64,000 bases of DNA from an uncultured Oscillibacter sp. (GTDB lineage Bacteria > Bacillota > Clostridia > Oscillospirales > Oscillospiraceae): assembly GCF_910584465.1 (NCBI RefSeq), contig NZ_CAJUBK010000002.1:62001-126000 (forward strand), read 5' to 3'. This document shows, piece by piece, positions 47,477-55,415 of the stretch (position 1 is its first letter; each line of letters begins with the position of its first letter). The translations under genes were made by a program, and so were the position numbers. The notes beneath the pieces are model-generated. The model was given only the letters and a program-made list of their open reading frames with translations, did not search any database and was not told where the DNA came from.

Positions 47477-47967
47477 TGGGACTGAAGCCTCTTTTCAAAG
47501 ACATCGCCGACGCGCTCCGGGAGAAGGAGGGCACGGACGAGCCTATCCGCGCCGCCGACTTCCCGGCGCGCATCCGGGCGATCCCGGCCGCCGGGGAGGA
47601 GATCGCCCTGCGGGCGCTGCGGATCGCCTCTCCGCCGGAGAAACAGGGATATGGCTGCAACGGGTTCGGCGGGGAGGCGTTCGACCCGTCCGGGATGGGA
47701 CTGGAGGCGGAGCTGTCCGCCTTCTCCAATCCGGTCTTTCTGCCGGTCGGGCTGGAGTATGTGACCATTTCCCCGGAGGGGCCGCTCCCGGAGGGGACGG
47801 AGTATGTGACGATCTCGCTCCGGTCCGGGGCGCAGACCGTTATGGCCCGTCAGCCCGTCACCGTCCGATACAGGTCCCCGGACTGGGCCGACGTGGAAGG
47901 GGCGGGGCTGTCTTGGCAGTCCTTCGAGGAGGAGCGGACCACCTGGGCGGGGTTCGAGTCGAAATAG
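47476..47967 (+). CDS. Tail-like protein 4 of cassette
   Basis: A 163-aa protein starting GLKPLFKDIADALREKEGTD, then EPIRAADFPARIRAI. This N-terminal pattern (IAxAIRxKxGTxxPI.AxDFxxRI) recurs in phage tail proteins of Firmicutes. The rest is beta-rich (YVTISPEGPLPEGTEYVTIS, VMARQPVTVRYRSPDW) with a WxxF ending. Start overlaps the previous stop. Last gene of the cassette before the composite repeat. Confidence 0.6.
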   Translation: MGLKPLFKDIADALREKEGTDEPIRAADFPARIRAIPAAGEEIALRALRIASPPEKQGYGCNGFGGEAFDPSGMGLEAELSAFSNPVFLPVGLEYVTISPEGPLPEGTEYVTISLRSGAQTVMARQPVTVRYRSPDWADVEGAGLSWQSFEEERTTWAGFESK

Positions 47968-48002
47968 CGCCGCCGTGTGCTTTGAGCGGGTATGGATACG
48001 GA

Positions 48003-48240
48003 GAGGAGCGGCTCCCCAGGATGGGGGGCCGCTCCTCTCAGCGTGTCGAAAAAGTAGTGAAGACTCCATCGACGGGAAGGAAGAGAGTTACGAGAGGGAC
48101 CCAGGAGGGGTCCCTTTCGTTTTGGATAGATAAGTTTCCAGGGCTTTTTCGAAAGCCCTGGAAACTTGCGCAGGCCGTCAAAAAGACGTTTTTGACGGCC
48201 TGCGAGGAGCGGCTCCCCAGGATGGGGGGCCGCTCCTCTC
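48003..48240 (+). repeat. Composite hairpin repeat, most complete copy
   Basis: Two identical 37-base direct repeats (48003-48039 and 48204-48240), each a perfect hairpin GAGGAGCGGC..GCCGCTCCTC, flank the unit. Between them: TGTCGAAAAA, CGACGGGAAGGAAGAGAG, the GGGACCC hairpin (48091-48119), the TTTCCAGGGCT hairpin (48132-48167) and CGCAGGCCGTCAAAAA with its complement (48169-48204). There is no reading frame with ribosome site inside. It follows the tail-like cassette. Confidence 0.85.
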
Positions 48241-48317
48241 CGTATCTTTTCAGGGATCTTTCAGGTCGGTCTGCTAAGATGGCTCCATCGATGAGACCAT
48301 GCCGGCCAGGAGGGACT

Positions 48318-48500
48318 ATGAAGAAAGAGCTTACAGAGGGCAGGGGCGTCACGCTGAACAGCCTGCGGGACGAGCAGCGCTGCCTGAACATGCGGATGCT
48401 GCTGGCCGTGCAGAGCCGCGATCTGGCGATCCAGGAGTCCCTGCGGAAGGAGTTGGAGGAGAACGCCGCCCGGATCGAGCGCCTGCTCTCCAGGCTTTAG
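48318..48500 (+). CDS. 60-aa helical protein
   Basis: A small gene with AGGAGGG just before its ATG. The product (KKELTEGRGVTLNSLRDEQR, then LAIQESLRKELEENAARIER) is charged and helical, likely coiled coil, with no TM. Its stop overlaps the stop of the convergent 221-aa gene by four bases. Family not recognised. The upstream 75 bases follow the composite repeat and show no clear promoter. Confidence 0.6.
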   Translation: MKKELTEGRGVTLNSLRDEQRCLNMRMLLAVQSRDLAIQESLRKELEENAARIERLLSRL

Positions 48501-49162
48501 GCCCGCCCGCCGCAGCGGCGCAGGGCGCAGGCATACAGCGCGGCCATCCGGGGCTCCAGCACCGGCTCCTCCTGCTCGCCGTCCTCGGTCTGGAGATACC
48601 ACATCTCCCCGTCGGTGCTGAGCAGGGGCCCCAGCTCCTTCAGGGAATAGGCGGGCAGGACCACGCTCCCCCGGCTCCAGACCCGCAGGACGTTGGGGAC
48701 GTTCACGTCCGCCGGGGAGTCGATGATGGCCAGGCGCAATTCCTCGATATAGGCCCCGCCGAAGGGCCTCTCCACATCCAGACCGGCGAAGCCGCTGTCA
48801 TAGAAGGATTCCAGCGCCGCGTCCAGGTCGCTGTTGTTCCACACGGGAGCGATCACGCTGCACTGGCTGAGATGCACCCGCCGCTCCCCTCTGGGGGCAA
48901 AGCCGGAGAGGGGGATGAGATCGTCCAGGGCGAAGGGCCCGGTCCTCGTCTTGGGCAGGAAGATGCGCGAGGCGCTGTCGGCGGTGAGGCTCATCGTCAG
49001 GGAGTGGATGACCCAGTCCAGGAACAGGTCGAAGTTCCGCCCGGAGACCTTGCACCGCTGGGCGGCCTGGTCCAGGAACTTGTCCATGGCCTCGCGGTCT
49101 GTCAGCGCCATCGGCGGCAGGGGGCCTTCATAAAGGTTCTTCAAACGTGTGGTGGGCAGCAT
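48497..49162 (-). CDS. Hypothetical protein, 221 aa
   Basis: A soluble protein, probably alpha/beta: LPTTRLKNLYEGPLPPMAL, FDLFLDWVIHSLTMSL, KTRTGPFALDDLIPLSGFAP, GAYIEELRLAIIDSPADVN, SVVLPAYSLKELGPLLST, and a C-terminal CALRRCGGRA. No signal peptide, TM or known catalytic motif. GGAGG lies five bases before the ATG at 49162. I do not recognise it. It is upstream of, and collinear with, no obvious partner. Confidence 0.65.
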   Translation of the reverse strand: MLPTTRLKNLYEGPLPPMALTDREAMDKFLDQAAQRCKVSGRNFDLFLDWVIHSLTMSLTADSASRIFLPKTRTGPFALDDLIPLSGFAPRGERRVHLSQCSVIAPVWNNSDLDAALESFYDSGFAGLDVERPFGGAYIEELRLAIIDSPADVNVPNVLRVWSRGSVVLPAYSLKELGPLLSTDGEMWYLQTEDGEQEEPVLEPRMAALYACALRRCGGRA

Positions 49163-49261
49163 ATGTACCTCCGTCACCTTAAAAGTCTCCCCCTATTTTA
49201 CCACGGGCCTCCGCAAAACACAAGCGGAGAATCAAACGGATGTTCTCGCCGTTTCCCATAA

Positions 49262-49289
49262 AAACAGCCGCCGGTGAAGGCGGCTGTTT
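49262..49289 (-). terminator. Terminator of the DUF4179 operon
   Basis: AAACAGCCGCC/GGCGGCTGTTT stem, followed on the minus strand by more T (TTTTTATG), directly after the stop at 49292. Confidence 0.85.
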
Positions 49290-49291
49290 CG

Positions 49292-50371
49292 TCATCCCTC
49301 CAGGCGGATGCCCTGGCCGCAGATGCGGAGGAAGTCCACCTGCTCCAGATCCAGGGGCATGGGGAAGTCCAGCTGGGCCGCGGCCGTGTGTCCGTTGCCG
49401 GAAGTCCCGCTGGCGCAGCCCCGTCTGTCCACCACCGTGCCGTCCTTCATGTGGATCTCCAGGCCCTCCGAGACGTCCCGGTAGTCCTGCCGTTCCTGGA
49501 CGAGGCAGTGGAGGGAGAACCGCAGGGCCAGCGGGGACAGGGTCACGCGGTCCAGCATCCAGTCCACGCCGTCGATCTGGCAGATCCGCTTGGGCTCCAG
49601 CTCTACAAGGTCCGTGGGCTGAAGGGTGACGGACAGTGTCCATTCCCCGGGGAGGAGCACCTCCTCCTTTCCCCGCTCATGGTTGTAGTATGTCAGGTCC
49701 CCGAAGCGGATGCCGTACCGGCCCCCGGCATTCAGGTCCTCGCCGGTGATGGAGAAGATCAGGGTGTACTCCCCCTCCTTCAGCTCCTTCGACATCTCCC
49801 AGGAGCGGGAGGAATAGCCCCAGGACATCGGTTTCTCGCTGTCCTCCCGAAGGAGCTCCATGGTCCAGAACTGGGGGCCGTCCTCCCGAAGCTGCTCCGT
49901 CAGCGCTATGTCCAGCACCGTCATGCGGAGGTTCAGCATGGCAGTCTGCCCGTCGAAGATGGCGTCCAGGATCTCGAAGCGCAGGCCGTCGCGCTCCACC
50001 ACCGGCGTGTCGATGGCCGCGCCCATGCCGGTGAGCTGTTCCGTGTCCGCCGCGCCGCCGTAGTATCCGGCGGAATCGCTGTTCTCGAACATGGAGCGGA
50101 ACCACTCCCCACTGCCCAGGACGGCCCCCGCCGCCGCCGCACCGCCCAGCAGGGCGGCGATGATGGCCGCCGCCAGCCAGCGGGCGGGCCACCGGTGCTG
50201 CCGGGGCACTGCCGTCTCCGGGGCCGCGCCGCGCCGGGGATCTGCCAGCAGGCGGCGCATCCGCCGCTCCTGCCGCCGGGAGGGACGGGCCTCCGGGGCC
50301 TCCCCGGCGTCCCGGCGCAGGGCTTCCTCCAGCGCCGTCTTCAGCATCGCGTCAAATACAGTCTCGTCCAT
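49292..50371 (-). CDS. DUF4179-type membrane anti-sigma protein
   Basis: A 359-aa protein: ~65 cytoplasmic residues rich in Arg/Glu, one TM helix (WLAAAIIAALLGGAAAAGAVL), and a large extracellular beta-rich domain starting GSGEWFRSMFENSD. These features match DUF4179-type anti-sigma factors. It overlaps the sigma gene by 20 bases, the usual coupling for ECF pairs. The sensed signal is unknown. Confidence 0.82.
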   Translation of the reverse strand: MDETVFDAMLKTALEEALRRDAGEAPEARPSRRQERRMRRLLADPRRGAAPETAVPRQHRWPARWLAAAIIAALLGGAAAAGAVLGSGEWFRSMFENSDSAGYYGGAADTEQLTGMGAAIDTPVVERDGLRFEILDAIFDGQTAMLNLRMTVLDIALTEQLREDGPQFWTMELLREDSEKPMSWGYSSRSWEMSKELKEGEYTLIFSITGEDLNAGGRYGIRFGDLTYYNHERGKEEVLLPGEWTLSVTLQPTDLVELEPKRICQIDGVDWMLDRVTLSPLALRFSLHCLVQERQDYRDVSEGLEIHMKDGTVVDRRGCASGTSGNGHTAAAQLDFPMPLDLEQVDFLRICGQGIRLEG

Positions 50372-50891
50372 CCAGATACCCCTCCTTCCGCAGCGCTTCG
50401 ATCAGCAGCTTCCGTCCCCGGAAGATGCGGCTCTTCACCGCGCCCTCCGTCAGTCCCAGCGCCCCGGCGATGCCGGCCAGGCTCCACTCCGCCAAAAACC
50501 GGAGCTCCAGTACCTGCCGGTAGTCCTCCGGCAGGGCGCGTATCAGGCTGACCAGCGCCTCGAACTCCCCCAGATCCGGCGGGACGGCGGGCTCCCAAAC
50601 GCCGGGCTCCAGGGCCTGCTCATGGCGGTCCTTCCGGAGCATATCCAGGGCCGTGGTCTTGACCACCGCCATCAGCCAGCGTTCCAGCTCGGCGTCCGAA
50701 CGGGAGCGAAGCTGGTCATAATTTTGTATTAACTTTATAAAAGTATCGTGCACCGCGTCTTCCGCCCTGGGACCGGGGCCCAGGGTCCGGACGGCCAGCC
50801 GGTGGAGCGGACGCTGGACGCCGTCATAGAGCCGGGCGAAGCGCGCCCGGTCCTTGTCCCGCTCCAGCAGGAGCACATAGCAGGGGAGCAT
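50352..50891 (-). CDS. ECF-family RNA polymerase sigma factor, second
   Basis: A 179-aa sigma-70 ECF factor. Region 2 (about 20-90) contains FARLYDGVQRPLHRLAVRTL, RAEDAVHDTFIKLIQNYDQL and MAVVKTTALDMLRKDR. Region 4 (about 115-170) contains LPEDYRQVLELRFLAEWSLA and LTEGAVKSRIFRGRKLL. GGAGG precedes the ATG. Minus-strand TGAAAC at 50939-50944, ~50 bases upstream, resembles an ECF -35, so autoregulation is possible but only weakly supported. Confidence 0.92.
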   Translation of the reverse strand: MLPCYVLLLERDKDRARFARLYDGVQRPLHRLAVRTLGPGPRAEDAVHDTFIKLIQNYDQLRSRSDAELERWLMAVVKTTALDMLRKDRHEQALEPGVWEPAVPPDLGEFEALVSLIRALPEDYRQVLELRFLAEWSLAGIAGALGLTEGAVKSRIFRGRKLLIEALRKEGYLDGRDCI

Positions 50892-51047
50892 GGCCCTCGC
50901 CTCCTTCCTTTCGACTGTGCCGGCTCTATCCGTCCAACGTTTCAGGAGGGGAAAAGGTTTCTATATTTTTAGAAAAACTTGCCGGGATATTCAGGCGGGT
51001 AACGGAAGATACTTTTATAAATATGCTGTTTAATGGAGGGCACGCCT

Positions 51048-51731
51048 ATGATGACCGCCTTCGTCCGTACGCTCATCCTTTATTCCCTCATCATGATCGG
51101 CCTGCGGCTCATGGGGAAGCGGCAGATCGGCGAGCTGGAGCCGGGGGAGCTGGTGCTGACCATGATGATCTCCGACCTGGCCACGGTCCCCATGCAGGAC
51201 TTCGGCATCCCCCTGCTGGCGGGGGTGATCCCCATCCTGACTTTGCTGGCCCTGTCCATGCTGCTGAGCCAGCTCTCCCTCTCCAGCCTCCGCTTCCGCC
51301 GCCTGGTCTGCGGCACGCCCTCCGTCCTCATCCGGGAGGGGGTCCTCCAGCAGGAGGCCATGCGGAAGGACCGCTATACCCTGGACGAGCTTTTGGAGGA
51401 GCTCCGGGGCCAGGGGATCTGCGACATCGGGGACGTGAAATACGCCGTGCTGGAGAACTCCGGGCAGCTGTCGGTCCTCCCCTGGGCCCGGTGCCAGGCC
51501 CCCACGGCCCAGCAGCTTGGGCTGGAGGCGGAGGAGGACGTGACCCTGCCGGCGGTCCTCATCAACGACGGGCGGCTCCTCCGGCGGAACCTGGAGGCCC
51601 AGGGGCTGGACGAGGCGTGGCTGCGGGAGGCGCTGCGGAAGGAGGGCCTGACCTCCCACCGGGAGGTGTTCCTCATGACCCTGGACGAGACGGGCCGGGT
51701 GGTCTGCGTGAAAAAGGAGGGCGGGAGATGA
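51048..51731 (+). CDS. DUF421 (YetF-type) membrane protein
   Basis: A 227-aa protein with three N-terminal TM helices and a cytoplasmic DUF421 domain. Family blocks are LYSLIMIGLRLMGKRQIGEL, MMISDLATVPMQD, RLVCGTPSVLIREGVL and MRKDRYTLDELLEELRGQG. Relatives in Bacillus are sporulation-linked and some act in spore germination. The ATG at 51048 has GGAGG eight bases upstream; an earlier in-frame ATG overlaps that site. It overlaps the next gene by four bases. Confidence 0.9.
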   Translation: MMTAFVRTLILYSLIMIGLRLMGKRQIGELEPGELVLTMMISDLATVPMQDFGIPLLAGVIPILTLLALSMLLSQLSLSSLRFRRLVCGTPSVLIREGVLQQEAMRKDRYTLDELLEELRGQGICDIGDVKYAVLENSGQLSVLPWARCQAPTAQQLGLEAEEDVTLPAVLINDGRLLRRNLEAQGLDEAWLREALRKEGLTSHREVFLMTLDETGRVVCVKKEGGR

Positions 51732-52111
51732 AGAAGGGCTTGCTCGTCCCTGCCGCCGTGCTGGCGGCGGTGCTGGCCTTCTGCCTCTGGAACAGCGCCG
51801 CCATGGCGGGGCACACCGCCCGCTGGCAGGAGCAGATGGAAAAGGCGGACCGCCTGGCCCGGTCCGAAGACTGGGAGGGGGCCGCCGCCGCTATCCGGGA
51901 GGGCTATGCCGATTGGGGCCGGAGCCAGACCTATCTCCACATCGTCACCGGGCACGACGCCGTGGACGACGCGGAGGCCATGTACCACCGCTGTCTGGCC
52001 TTCGCCCAGCAGGAGGAGGGCAGCGAGCTCCGGGCGGAGCTGGCGGACCTGAAGGCCCAGCTGCGCCTGCTGGCGGAGATGGAGGAGTTCAGCCTGCGGA
52101 ACGTGCTGTGA
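51728..52111 (+). CDS. DUF4363-type membrane-anchored protein
   Basis: A 127-aa protein with an uncleaved N-terminal TM (LLVPAAVLAAVLAFCLWNSA) and a helical extracellular part (RWQEQMEKADRLARSEDWE, YHRCLAFAQQEEGSELRAEL). This matches the DUF4363 family commonly paired with DUF421. Start ATGA overlaps the DUF421 stop. A GC-rich stem CGGGCGGCTG/CAGCCGCCCG (52146-52180) follows without a U-tract. Confidence 0.85.
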   Translation: MKKGLLVPAAVLAAVLAFCLWNSAAMAGHTARWQEQMEKADRLARSEDWEGAAAAIREGYADWGRSQTYLHIVTGHDAVDDAEAMYHRCLAFAQQEEGSELRAELADLKAQLRLLAEMEEFSLRNVL

Positions 52112-52188
52112 GGCGCGTCGGCCGCATGCCGCGGGAAGGAACGGCCGGGCGGCTGCCCCCGGCCCGGGGACAGCCGCCCGACTATGTT

Positions 52189-52758
52189 TCACACGATCTC
52201 TTCGGAAGACGCCTCGGCAGAGGCCGCAACGGCGGAGGGGTCCGGCACGGAGATCTCCGTGCTGCCCGCGATCTCGCTGGGATCGGCCTGCTCCCCGGCC
52301 TGCTCGTCTTCGTCCTCCCACAGGGAGTCGTATTCTTCGTCGTCCCGCTTCGCGATCAGCGCCGCCTGCTTCGCGGCCATGTAGAGCTTGAAATCGTAGT
52401 CCATCAGCTTCTTCTCGTCCTTGGCCGGGACCTTGGCTCCGGAGGCGATGCGGCGGTAGACCTCCATGATCTTGACCATGTCCTCCGCCGCCTTGGCGAG
52501 GGTCTCGTTTTGCTGCTTGGACGCTTCCAGGTCGTGGATGGCGGTCTCCCTGGCGGTGATGCCTTCCATGACGCTGCTGAGCGCGTCATACTGGGCGTCG
52601 GTCCGGGAGAGCTCCTTGGAGATCTCCACCCGGTCGAACGCCGCCGCCTGGGGACCGCCCTTCTCCTGGTCCTTCAGGAGCTTGGAGAGGGCCTGCCGTT
52701 TGTCCCGCAGCGCGTCCAGCTGGACGGAATACATCTGCTTCGCGTCTCGTATCTTCAT
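52189..52758 (-). CDS. Hypothetical coiled-coil protein with acidic tail
   Basis: A 189-aa soluble protein. Residues 1-110 are long charged helices (KIRDAKQMYSVQLDALRDKR, SRTDAQYDALSSVMEG, DLEASKQQNETLAKAAEDMV). A conserved-looking KLMDYDFKLYMAAKQAALIA follows at ~120, and the last 45 residues are acidic and Ser/Ala-rich. It lacks a signal peptide. GGAGG precedes the ATG. Family not recognised. It lies 32 bases downstream of ackA on the same strand and may be co-transcribed. Confidence 0.7.
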   Translation of the reverse strand: MKIRDAKQMYSVQLDALRDKRQALSKLLKDQEKGGPQAAAFDRVEISKELSRTDAQYDALSSVMEGITARETAIHDLEASKQQNETLAKAAEDMVKIMEVYRRIASGAKVPAKDEKKLMDYDFKLYMAAKQAALIAKRDDEEYDSLWEDEDEQAGEQADPSEIAGSTEISVPDPSAVAASAEASSEEIV

Positions 52759-52790
52759 GGCGGTGTACCTCCTTTGCCGGGGGAGCTCCG

Positions 52791-53987
52791 TTATCCCTTC
52801 ACGATCTCGGCCGTGTCCATGGCGATCATGAGCTCCTCGTTGGTGGGGATCAGCAGGACCTTCACCTTGGAGCCGGGGGCGGAGAGGACGGTCTCCTTGC
52901 CCCGGACGTCGTTGGCGGCGGCGTCCAGCTCCACGCCCATGTACTCCAGGCCCTGGCAGACCATGGAACGGATGACCTTGTCGTTCTCGCCCACGCCGGC
53001 GGTGAAGATCACGGCGTCCGCTCCGCCCATGGCGGCGGCGTAAGCGCCCACGTATTTCCGGACCTCATAGGCGAACTTCTCCTGGGCCAGGGCGGCCTTG
53101 GCGTCGCCCTTCCCGGCGGCGGCCTCCAAATCGCGGAAGTCGGAGCCGACGCAGCTCAGCCCCTCCACGCCGGACTTCTTGTTCAGGACGCCCAGCATCT
53201 CGTCGATGCTCATCCCCCGCTTCTCCATCTCATACTGGAGGATGCCCGCGTCCAGGTCGCCGGAGCGGGTGCCCATGGGCACGCCGGCCAGGGGGGTGAA
53301 GCCCATGGAGGTGTCCACGGACCTGCCGCCGTCCACGGCGGTGATGGAGGAGCCGTTGCCCAGGTGGCAGGAGATCAGCTTGAGCTCCTCGATGGGCCGG
53401 CCCAGCATGGCGGCGGCGCGGCCCGCCACGTACTTATGGCTGGTGCCGTGGAAGCCGTAGCGCCGGACCTTGTCCTCCTCGTACCAGGCGTAGGGCAGGG
53501 CGTACATGTAGGCCCGGGCGGGCATGGTCTGGTGGAAGGCGGTGTCGAACACGGCGACCATGGGCACGCCGGGCATGACCTTTTGGCAGGCGCGGATGCC
53601 GGTCAGGTTGGCGGGGTTATGGAGGGGGGCCAGGGGGATGCAGTCCTCGATGGCCTTCAGCACGGCGTCGTCGATGCGCACGGACTTGTTGAACGCCTCG
53701 CCGCCGTGGACCACCCGGTGGCCGACGGCGCCGATCTCACTCATGGAGGCGATGACGCCGTTGTCCTTGTCCGCCACGGCGTCCAGCACGGCCTGGATGG
53801 CCTCGGAATGGGTGGGCATGGGGACGTCGACGGCGTCCAGGGTCTTTTTCCCCTCGGCCTTATAGGTGAATTTGCCGTCGATGCCGATGCGCTCGCACAG
53901 GCCCTTGGCCAGCAGGACGCCGCTCTCCGGGTCCAAGAGCTGATACTTCAAGGAAGAACTGCCCGCGTTGATGACAAGAATGTTCAT
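52791..53987 (-). CDS. ackA: Acetate kinase
   Basis: A 398-aa kinase interconverting acetyl phosphate + ADP and acetate + ATP, a main ATP-yielding step in fermentation. The signatures VINAGSSSLKYQLL, GHRVVHGG, FDTAFHQTMPARAYMYALP, RYGFHGTSHKYVA and CHLGNGSSITAVDGG are intact. GGAGACGG lies before the ATG at 53987. pta is not adjacent. A long leader (about 105 bases) separates promoter and start. Confidence 0.97.
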   Translation of the reverse strand: MNILVINAGSSSLKYQLLDPESGVLLAKGLCERIGIDGKFTYKAEGKKTLDAVDVPMPTHSEAIQAVLDAVADKDNGVIASMSEIGAVGHRVVHGGEAFNKSVRIDDAVLKAIEDCIPLAPLHNPANLTGIRACQKVMPGVPMVAVFDTAFHQTMPARAYMYALPYAWYEEDKVRRYGFHGTSHKYVAGRAAAMLGRPIEELKLISCHLGNGSSITAVDGGRSVDTSMGFTPLAGVPMGTRSGDLDAGILQYEMEKRGMSIDEMLGVLNKKSGVEGLSCVGSDFRDLEAAAGKGDAKAALAQEKFAYEVRKYVGAYAAAMGGADAVIFTAGVGENDKVIRSMVCQGLEYMGVELDAAANDVRGKETVLSAPGSKVKVLLIPTNEELMIAMDTAEIVKG

Positions 53988-54097
53988 GATGACCGTCTCC
54001 TCTTTTCTGGGGAAAGCCTTGCGCGTCCCCTCGATCTTGTAATATAATCGTGTAGACAAAAAACCGAACAGCCGTCCCGATTTCTTTGTCCAATTTC

Positions 54098-54125
54098 ATT
54101 ATACCAGACTTTTCCGGAGTTACAA
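54098..54125 (-). promoter_or_regulatory. SigA promoter of ackA
   Basis: Minus strand TTGTAA (54120-54125), 16-base spacer, TATAAT (54098-54103). Confidence 0.65.
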
Positions 54126-54187
54126 CCGCATTTTTCGGAGTTTTACCGAAATGTCACTTTTTTGTCACCACTTCAAGGGGGAATTCC

Positions 54188-55402
54188 ATGCCCGCCGCTG
54201 GTATCATAACAGAATACGATCCCCTGCATATGGGCCACGTCCATCTGATGGCGGAGGCCCGCCGCCTGCTGGGGCCGGATACCGCCGTGATCTGCGTCAT
54301 GAGCGGGGACTATGTCCAGCGGGGGGGCTTCGCCATCGTGGGCAAGCGGGCCCGCGCTGCCGCCGCCGTCCAAAGCGGGGCGGATCTGGTGCTGGAGCTG
54401 CCCCTGCCCTGGGCCGTGTCCTCGGCGGAGGGCTTCGCCGCCGGGGCGGTGGAGACGCTGAAGGCCACCGGCGCCGTCACCCACCTGGTCTTTGGGAGCG
54501 AGAGCGGCGACGCCGCCGGATTGGTCCGCCTGGCGGAGGCCCTGTGCTCGGACGAGTTCGGACAGGCCCTGCGCCGGGAGCTGGCGAAGGGGGACAGCTT
54601 CCCCGCCGCCCGGCAGCGGGCGGTGAGCGCCCTGCTCTCCCCGGCGGGAGCCTCGGCGCTGGAGAGGCCCAACGACACCCTGGGCGTGGAGTACTGCAAG
54701 GCCCTCCGGGGCAGCGGCATCCGGCCGGTGGCCGTCCCCCGGCGGGGGGCGGCCCACAACGAAGGGACCGCCCGGGACGGCTTCGTCTCCGCCTCCTCGA
54801 TCCGGGCGCTGCTCCGGGAGGGGGAGGAAGAGGAGGCCCTGGCCCTCATGGCCCCCGCCATGGCGGAGGCTTACCGGGCCGAGCGGAGGGCGGGGCGGGC
54901 CCCCGCCCTGCTGGAGAACTGCGAACGGGCGGTCCTGGCCCGGCTCCGCTTCATGGAGGAGGAGGACTACGCCGCCCTGGACCCGGGCCGTGAGGGCCTG
55001 TACCACCGCTTTTACCGTGCCAGCCGTTCCGCCGCGTCTTTGGAGGAGTTGCTGGAGACCGTGAAGACCAAGCGCTACCCCCTGGCCCGGCTCCGCCGCA
55101 TGGCGCTGCGGGCCTATCTGGGCCTCCCCCCCGTCCCGCCGGACGCTCCGCCTTACCTGCGGCTCCTGGCGGCGAACGAACGGGGGACGGCCCTGCTGGC
55201 AAAGATGCGGGAGACCGCCTCCCTGCCGGTGCTGACCAAGCCCGCCTCTGTGCGCCGCATGGGGGAGGAGGCCCGCCGCCTCTTCGAACTGGAGGCCCGG
55301 GCGAGCCGCCTGTACGCCCTGGCGTGTCCCGATCCCGCCGCCGCCGTCGACGAGTGGCGGACGGGCCCGGCGATCGTCCGGGAGGCGGGCGGGCTGAAAT
55401 AA
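54188..55402 (+). CDS. tmcAL: tRNA(Met) cytidine acetate ligase
   Basis: A 404-aa nucleotidyltransferase-fold enzyme that activates acetate with ATP to make N4-acetylcytidine at the tRNA(Met) wobble base. The HxGH signature is present (ITEYDPLHMGH), with VMSGDYVQRGGFAIVGK, LVFGSESGD, RPNDTLGVEYCKAL and the C-terminal RLLAANERGTALL. AAGGGGG lies before the ATG. It is divergent from ackA, whose product also uses acetate. Length matches the family. Confidence 0.92.
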   Translation: MPAAGIITEYDPLHMGHVHLMAEARRLLGPDTAVICVMSGDYVQRGGFAIVGKRARAAAAVQSGADLVLELPLPWAVSSAEGFAAGAVETLKATGAVTHLVFGSESGDAAGLVRLAEALCSDEFGQALRRELAKGDSFPAARQRAVSALLSPAGASALERPNDTLGVEYCKALRGSGIRPVAVPRRGAAHNEGTARDGFVSASSIRALLREGEEEEALALMAPAMAEAYRAERRAGRAPALLENCERAVLARLRFMEEEDYAALDPGREGLYHRFYRASRSAASLEELLETVKTKRYPLARLRRMALRAYLGLPPVPPDAPPYLRLLAANERGTALLAKMRETASLPVLTKPASVRRMGEEARRLFELEARASRLYALACPDPAAAVDEWRTGPAIVREAGGLK

Positions 55403-55415
55403 GGAGGGACCCCCC

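Noticed and set aside
45963..47967. Intact prophage
   Set aside because: Only tail-like genes are present; no terminase, capsid, portal, lysis or integrase genes within the window.
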